In this document: in pieces, positions 58,794 to 64,000 of the stretch
Layout: every line of letters begins with the position of its first letter
Numbering within the stretch: the stretch's first letter is position 1
Notes under the pieces: generated by a model
Seen by the model: only the letters and a program-made list of their open reading frames with translations
Told to the model about the DNA's origin: nothing
Databases searched by the model: none
Assembly: GCA_023105745.1 (NCBI GenBank)
Contig: JALGQZ010000015.1
Location: 16,962,499-17,026,498 of the forward strand
From: Austropuccinia psidii
Taxonomy: Eukaryota; Basidiomycota; Pucciniomycetes; Pucciniales; Sphaerophragmiaceae
DNA: 64,000 nucleotides
Direction of reading: 5' to 3'
Made by a program: the position numbers and the translations under genes

Positions 58794-60411
58794 GAATAAG
58801 TTCCTCAGAGCTGAACAATGAATTTTTCAATGCAGTACTGAAGTCTTATGCCAAACACACACAGTGTGGCACATTACTGCAACTCCTTCAGCAAAAATAC
58901 AGGAGCCCAGAACTGGAATCCCAGCTGGAAGAACCCTGGTTGAGGGCCTATAAGGATAAAAATTTCTTCCTTGTAGATGGCCTGATTTACCACAGAGAAA
59001 AGCACACAAGTTCACCCACAGTGGTAGACAGAGACCACATCTCCCTGATCCTGCAGGAATTCCATGACTGCCCCTATATGGGACACATGAGTGAGGACAG
59101 GACTAAAGAGAGGGTAGCAAGCACAGCTTGGTTGCCCAAGTGGGAACAAGAGTTAAGTGAATACATCAACACTTGTGAAAGATGCCAGAAGGCAAATAGG
59201 AAACATGGAAAGAATTATGGGTTACTTCAACATATAGAGGAACTCAAACACCAATGGGGAACCATCAATATGGACTGGGTCACAGGACTTGTCCCAGAAG
59301 GCAAAGAAAGCTACAATGCCTGCTTAATCATAGTTGATAGGTTCAGAAAGAGTATGAGGTGTCTACCATGCGATAAAGAGGACACAGCCATGGATACTGC
59401 TCTGTTATTCTGGAATAACATCATATCTACCTGTGGAGTCCCTAAAATCATCATTCGTGATAGGGACCCAAAATTCACATCTGAATTTTGGACCAACTTG
59501 TATGACATGCTTGGCACCAAGCTTTCATTCTCCACAGCTTACCATCCACAAACAGATGGCCTAGCTGAGAGGATGATCCAGACAATGGAGTACATTCTTA
59601 GAGGGTTCTGTGCATATGGCATGTAATACAAGGACCATGAGGGATACACCCATGACTGGGTTACCCTCCTACCAGCTGTCCAGCTGGTTTATAATACAAG
59701 TCAGCACTCTACCACTGGAAAAACACCTGCACTGGTAGAGAAAGGGTAGAATCCCCTGTTGCCTGAGGATCACTTGAAGAAGAATCTTCTGACCATCCAC
59801 CCCACAGCCAAAAACTTCAATGACATTTGGAAGAGGGCTTGTGACACAGCTGCCAAATGAATAGCTGAGGCAAAAGAATATAATAAACAGAGGTGGGACA
59901 AGATACACATGGAACCTTACTTCAAGGAAGGGGACCAGGTGCTAGTGTCTACACTAAACTTTAACAATCTTAATGGACCCAAGAAGATGAGGGACTCATT
60001 TGTAGGGCTCTTCACTATCATTAGGTTAATAGGGAAGAATGCAGTCGAAGTCAAACTTACAGAGGAATTTTCCAGGAAGCACCCAGTCTTTCCAGTAAGT
60101 TTAGTCAAACCATAATTCCAGACATAGGAGGACAAATTCCACTCCAGGAGGAGGAACCCACACCACCAGATATAGTGGAAGTGGAGGATTCCCCTGGACC
60201 TGTGAGTAAAATCATCAGGGTCAGGAAGATCAGACTTAATGGAAAGGATCAAAGACAATACTTAGTCAGATTCAAGAACCAAACATCTGATAAGGACAAA
60301 TGGGTGGCATCTTCTGCCATACCAGATGGGAGCCTTCATTGAATGAGATTCAGAGCCTCAAGTAGGACTGAACAGTCTCATCAATGATGAGCCTTTTTTA
60401 GAGGGAGGGTA
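58794..60411 (+). pseudogene. Integrase and chromodomain of element 4 (several stops)
   Basis: Frame 58940-59626 has [17 protein letters not shown], the zinc-binding His/Cys set ([17 protein letters not shown]) and all three catalytic acids ([37 protein letters not shown]). Stops at 59624-59626, near 59748 and near 59858 are in the same frame. 59909-60115 continues (FKEGDQVLVSTLNF, HPVFPVSLVKP). After a one-base shift the chromodomain-like end follows (KIIRVRKIRLNG, QYLVRFKNQTSDKDKW) to about 60345. A purine run (GAGGGAGGGTA, about 60401-60411) precedes the 3' LTR. Confidence 0.88.
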
Positions 60412-61846
60412 TGTCAGCCTGTGACTCAAAACCAGAGCACAAGCATGACAGCCAAAATACCATAAATTAATGGTATAGGCAGGATACCACCAAAACATAG
60501 AGCTGAGCCAAATTAGCTCAAAAGGTATCAAATGAAAGGGTGAACTCACCCCTTTCCAAATATACAAGTCCCATCAACATAGGACAAAGGAAAACAAAGT
60601 TATTCCTGCTTAAAGTTGTTTCTGAGCATAAACCTTAATTTTCACCTCTCATCTGAAATACAGATTGATAGGCTTAACCCCATCAAATGGGTATTCAAAT
60701 TGAAGCTCCAAGTCAGGGCTATCCAATAGTACCAGCCAAACTGAGCTAGCACCAGTACAACAAAAGTTATGGTCAAATTCAGGCCAAATAAGGGTGAACA
60801 AAACATTCACCTCCCATCTAACTTCTACAGTTTTAGTGTGAGATACATAAATTGGGGTCTTTTTGGAAAGAGCACAATCAGGTATATCTGATGGTGTCAT
60901 CAATTTCCTCATATCTCAATTAGAACAAACATTATGGGGCAAACAAGCCCAATACAGCTTTTGCCTAAAACACACATATGTACAAAAATCTTGTACAGGC
61001 AATAACTTTGCCATATTTAATGATAGCTATACCAAATAAGGTACCATTGTGTAGAGCACATACAGGGATACACACCGAACCAATTTTGATGTTGATATCT
61101 CAAGAACTGACAAATTTATGGCTGTTTTAAGGTCAAAATCCCACATTCTGGCCAATACAGCCTTACTATGGGATAATATCCCATAACCATTATTATGAGG
61201 TGTCAAACAGACAAATAAACATGTTTATACTCCAATACCTCTCAAGTCAGTCAATACTGGGTTCCCATACAGTTTCTGTACAGAATTCTATGCATCATAC
61301 ACGTCAGAAGAAGGCTATGTGGTCCCCAGATAAAAATTTTCACCCCGTATTGGTGGACTGCCCAGATGTGGTTTCAAAACCACATCTGAGCCCAATACAG
61401 GCTATACAGGTTTTTGCAAACCACAAGCCTGTCTCAGAGAGTGAAAAATCCTTCACTTGCTCTACGTGGAAAGGTCTAGCAGCCTTTCCACCCCATTTTA
61501 GGATAAAAGGAGGGCTTTTCACAGCCAGAAAAGCTTTCCACATTCTGCTCTTAAATTCCTACGTAGTACAACTGTCAAAAACAGTTATACCCTTGGAAAA
61601 TAAACAGGTATAATTATAATATTAATTATTGTAGTCTTTATTATTGTCATCCAACAGGTAAAGCTGCACCCAGGGCTTTCAACAGCCCTCACCACCACTA
61701 TTTTATAATAGTAAAGCCCCTTTAATCTTATTATAAACCCTTATTATCAATAAATACTCTATTTCTTATTCTTTTATCATGTGTCACAGTCACAGTTAAA
61801 GTAGTAAATAGCCTAATTACCACTTCTACATAGACTCAACCTGACA
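60412..61846 (+). repeat. Family C 3' LTR of element 4
   Basis: 1435 bp, TGTCAGCCTGTGAC to CAACCTGACA. Confidence 0.95.
61502..61510 (+). promoter_or_regulatory. TATA-like box of family C LTR
   Basis: GATAAAAGG then AGGGC. Also in the solo LTR C (minus strand 32461-32469) but absent from the element 4 5' LTR. Confidence 0.5.
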
Positions 61847-62735
61847 GTTTCCAAGAGGGTAAAACTACCCTTAAGTTGAAGCAATCTTAGTAAAAAAAGT
61901 TTTAACTGGTTTCTATGTCTCTTAAACACATTCCAATGTGTTTTGAAGGTTCTAGACCAGGTATTAATATAGTAATGGCTTATTTGTCTAAAATGGCTGA
62001 AATCAGCCCTTTTTGGTCTAAACCAGGGCTCAATGATGCCATAATTGGCTTTTCTGTTGTCAGAGTGTTTTCCACAGCTGAAAAAGTAATTTTTACTTCT
62101 GGAGTAAGAAAATTGATGCCTATAAAAGAATTTCTTCTTTGCACCACTTTTTTCTTCATGTTAGAATCTTTTCCTTTTATAATTAGTTTAAACACTGTTA
62201 AACCAATCAAGAAAAGATTCCAACCACCCTTTTTTATTATTTTAAACCTTTCAACCGCCTGAAAAAATCATTATCATCATTCTTTGTAACTCTTATATAC
62301 ATTTTTACCCCTTGAACCATCCCATAAGTGAATTAAAGCATCTTTCATCACTGTTAACTTTGTCACTTTGTTTCCAAATTCACTCTGGTCAATTTTGGGA
62401 ATGTTTTTTCTTTGAATACCTTTTTAAAGACTTTGTTCTTTAATTTATTTCTTGCAGTTCCTTGCTCAATTAATTTCAATTGAAATTGCTCTTGAAGAAA
62501 TTTCTTGTGTAGCCTTAAATATCTCTTGTAGAGTATTTTTGGATAAATCTTTATTTTTTGTAAAACAATAAATCTTCATAATATTATTTTTCTATACTTA
62601 TAAAGTTAAAAACAAAAAAATTGGTGTGTTTTCTCTCAAAAATACTATTTCATACTATTTTTTTTACCTTATACAAATTTTGAGGACAGGAAAAGTACTT
62701 GATTTTTAATCAAAGTTTCATATCCACACCTTACA
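61847..62735 (+). repeat. Family A 5' LTR of element 5, second part
   Basis: Continues the LTR from 52310 after a GTTTC duplication, ending CACACCTTACA at 62735. Together with the first part it is about 1.79 kb. Confidence 0.93.
62121..62128 (+). promoter_or_regulatory. TATA box of element 5 5' LTR
   Basis: TATAAAAG in the same context as other family A LTRs. Confidence 0.55.
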
Positions 62736-62940
62736 TTTGGGGGAGGAGCCATGATATTTTACCTGTGACATAATTTTTTACTCTTTTTAAATCTTTTTTT
62801 CTCTTATATTGAAAAATTCAAAAACATATAAAAAATACTTATAATTCAAAAAATCCATAAAAAATATTTTTTTTAATATTATAAGTGAGGCTTTATTTTT
62901 TTCATTTCTCTCTTGAAAAAATCTTTTTTTAATTAATCAA
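62736..62940 (+). other. Primer-binding site and leader of element 5
   Basis: TTTGGGGGAGGAGCC at 62736-62750, differing from the other copies after the G run, then AT-rich leader without a gene. Confidence 0.6.
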
Positions 62941-63177
62941 TTGGCTTTTTCATTAATTTTAGTGTCTTACAATGTGGAAAGACAAGAAAGTATTGAAACA
63001 GCCTCAACACTAACAAGCATTATTCCCGCAATTACTCTGAATTCTGACCATAATAGTACAGCTATTATAACTCAGAATAATCAACCAGAACCAATTCCTT
63101 CTGAACTAATTAACTTGAATATAAGTAATACCCTTCAGAAGGCCCACAATTTGGCAAAGTATAAGTTTTTGGTGTAA
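62941..63177 (+). CDS. Leader ORF of element 5 (function unknown)
   Basis: About 78 codons, homologous to the leader ORFs of elements 1 and 2 (IETASTLTSIIPAITLNSD, SNTLQKAHNLAKY). No ATG begins the conserved part; the similarity starts just after CATTAATTTTAG (to 62962), which could be a splice acceptor. It ends 33 bases before the MPSTRSG-type Gag start. Confidence 0.48.
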   Translation: MAFSLILVSYNVERQESIETASTLTSIIPAITLNSDHNSTAIITQNNQPEPIPSELINLNISNTLQKAHNLAKYKFLV

Positions 63178-63195
63178 ATCTACTATTTTAAGTTT

Positions 63196-63760
63196 TTGAA
63201 TCATAAAATATGCCTTCAACCAGATCAGGAGCCAGCTATAAGCCCTCAAGCAGCTCCCAAAAAGGTCATAGACGCTATTATGGCAGAAGCCAATAAGCTA
63301 CAGAAGGACAAGGGTCAGTTGATGACTTCCAAATCAATAAAATATGTCATTCCGAATCTGATAATATTTTTTTACCTTCAAACAGAGCTTAAACCACCAC
63401 AAGAAGCCTCAATGGACATATACAAAGCCAGCCAGGAGGTTTACAACAATGCATTTCAGAACAAAGAGTACCAGATCCTTGCATATCTGTGGAAATAATT
63501 CATGAATTCCCACCTGACTGTGAGAAAATTCCTGGGTCATCCCAAAACTTGCAAGTTACTCAATGGATGAAATCCATTGATGGAAAAGAAGAACATGATG
63601 CTTTTAACAGCAAAATGGAGGGAAACAACCCTCCACCACCCAAGCAAGTGCCAAAAACAGCCCCAGTAGCCAGCAGCGGCAATGCAAACGTAAAAAAGCA
63701 GCCACAAGCTCAAAACAAGGGCAAAGCCAATGCACCAGCCACAAAACCTTACAGCCAGGG
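63196..63760 (+). pseudogene. gag start of element 5 (truncated by family B LTR)
   Basis: ATG at 63210 opens MPSTRSGASYKPSSSSQKG, which soon meets a stop. The main Gag frame is +1 to it (63196-63498: KVIDAIMAEANKLQKDKG, EASMDIYKASQEVYNN). After a stop at 63496-63498 it continues NSHLTVRKFLGH. The Pro-rich linker NNPPPPKQVPK is in frame 63489-63794. The element breaks at PYSQG, where the family B LTR begins; the last residues of that frame are LTR-derived. Confidence 0.82.
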
Positions 63761-64000
63761 TGTAATGTTTGTCTATGAAACTGTTGATATATAATAGTAA
63801 CAATATCAAGAGTACTATGACTGTCCTAAGTAGAAAAATATAATATAATAAAATATTATAACCACAAATTTAAATATAATTATCAGAAATAATTAAATAA
63901 AAAAATAAATTTAATTATTACTATAAAATATAATAATAATAAAAATATAATAACCATAATGAATTATAACTATTCTATTATTGTTAAAGTCACTGACAAT
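63761..64000 (-). repeat. Family B LTR, minus orientation, runs off the window
   Basis: TGTAATGTTTGTCTATGAAAC is the reverse complement of the family B LTR end (GTTTCATAGACAAACCTTACA) with few changes, and the similarity continues to 64000. It is either a solo LTR or the 3' LTR of a minus-strand element. Confidence 0.88.

Larger units (their letters stand above)
52311..61846 (+). mobile_element. Element 4: family C chromovirus, TSD GTTTC
   Basis: Plus-strand element with a 1338-bp 5' LTR and a 1435-bp 3' LTR. GTTTC flanks both ends (52306-52310 and 61847-61851). Domains are Gag, CCHC, protease, RT, RNase H, integrase, chromodomain. Pol has at least ten stops or shifts, so it is inactive. Removing it restores a continuous family A LTR. 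Confidence 0.96.
51403..64000 (+). mobile_element. Element 5: family A chromovirus, plus strand, interrupted twice
   Basis: The 5' LTR is in two parts (51403-52310 and 61847-62735) separated by element 4. The internal region starts with TTTGGGGGAGG and contains the leader ORF and the start of gag, then is interrupted at 63761 by a family B LTR that leaves the window. The rest of the element is outside. Confidence 0.9.

Noticed and set aside
1..64000. CRISPR array, tRNA, rRNA or bacterial operon
   Set aside because: No evenly spaced direct repeats with unique spacers, no cloverleaf with A and B boxes that I could confirm, and introns with eukaryotic TEs throughout.
1..64000. RIP-type mutation as the cause of decay in all elements
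   Set aside because: Many defects are indels in A/T runs or changes not of CpA-to-TpA type. Only the SNF2 remnant showed a clear C-to-T pattern, and at CpG.

Overview
The window looks like transposon-dominated nuclear DNA of a filamentous fungus, most likely a basidiomycete and plausibly a rust (Pucciniales). The evidence is AT-rich DNA with spliceosomal introns of about 58-65 nt, chromodomain Ty3/gypsy elements whose Gag starts MPSTRSG or MTPTRTG, and a fungal Tnp2/CACTA-like transposase. I see no rRNA, tRNA, CRISPR array or intact host gene. Nearly every base belongs to an LTR retrotransposon, a solo LTR or the remains of a DNA transposon.

Three related chromovirus families are present. 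Family A has LTRs of about 1.83 kb (TGTGAGCCTTAGAG...CACACCTTACA). Family B has 2.17 kb LTRs (TGTGAGCCTGTGAG...AAACCTTACA). Family C has 1.34-1.44 kb LTRs (TGTCAGCCTGTGAC...TGACA). A fourth family, D, is seen only as one 1.9 kb solo LTR. Layout: element 1 (family A, minus strand, 1-9552, 3' LTR cut by the window edge); a broken SNF2-family ATPase gene (9629-10690); a family A solo LTR (10893-13309); a broken minus-strand gene of unknown function (13538-15598), divergent from a Tnp2-like transposase gene that starts at 16559. The transposase gene is split at 18031/29973 by element 2 (family A, minus, 18032-29972, TSD CCTTC), which itself carries the family D solo LTR (about 23382-25251). The transposase gene ends near 31661. 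Then come a CA-rich minisatellite, a family C solo LTR (32144-33564) and element 3 (family B, plus, 33842-46549, TSD GTGTG), which carries a family A solo LTR (41098-42925, TSD GATCT) inside its pol gene. A 4.9 kb stretch without a recognisable gene (46550-51402) contains a 45-bp inverted repeat bounded by CACCAGGG/CCCTGGTG. Last is element 5 (family A, plus, from 51403), whose 5' LTR is split by element 4 (family C, plus, 52311-61846, TSD GTTTC) and whose gag is interrupted at 63761 by a family B LTR that runs off the right edge.

The internal regions encode Gag with a CCHC knuckle, a retropepsin (D-S/P-G-A), reverse transcriptase (YIDD), RNase H, an HHCC/DDE integrase and a C-terminal chromodomain-like segment. 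All copies are damaged. The longest intact piece is the 626-codon RNase H-integrase-chromodomain frame of element 2. Points of most interest: two in-frame stop codons shared by both family A pol copies; a constant +1 offset between the MPSTRSG/MTPTRTG start and the main gag frame in four copies of two families; a leader ORF conserved in three family A copies; the probable two-gene DNA transposon; the CACCAGGG inverted repeat; and an unassigned 285-bp repeat with a 30-bp palindrome. All identifications come from reading motifs; no database search was run.
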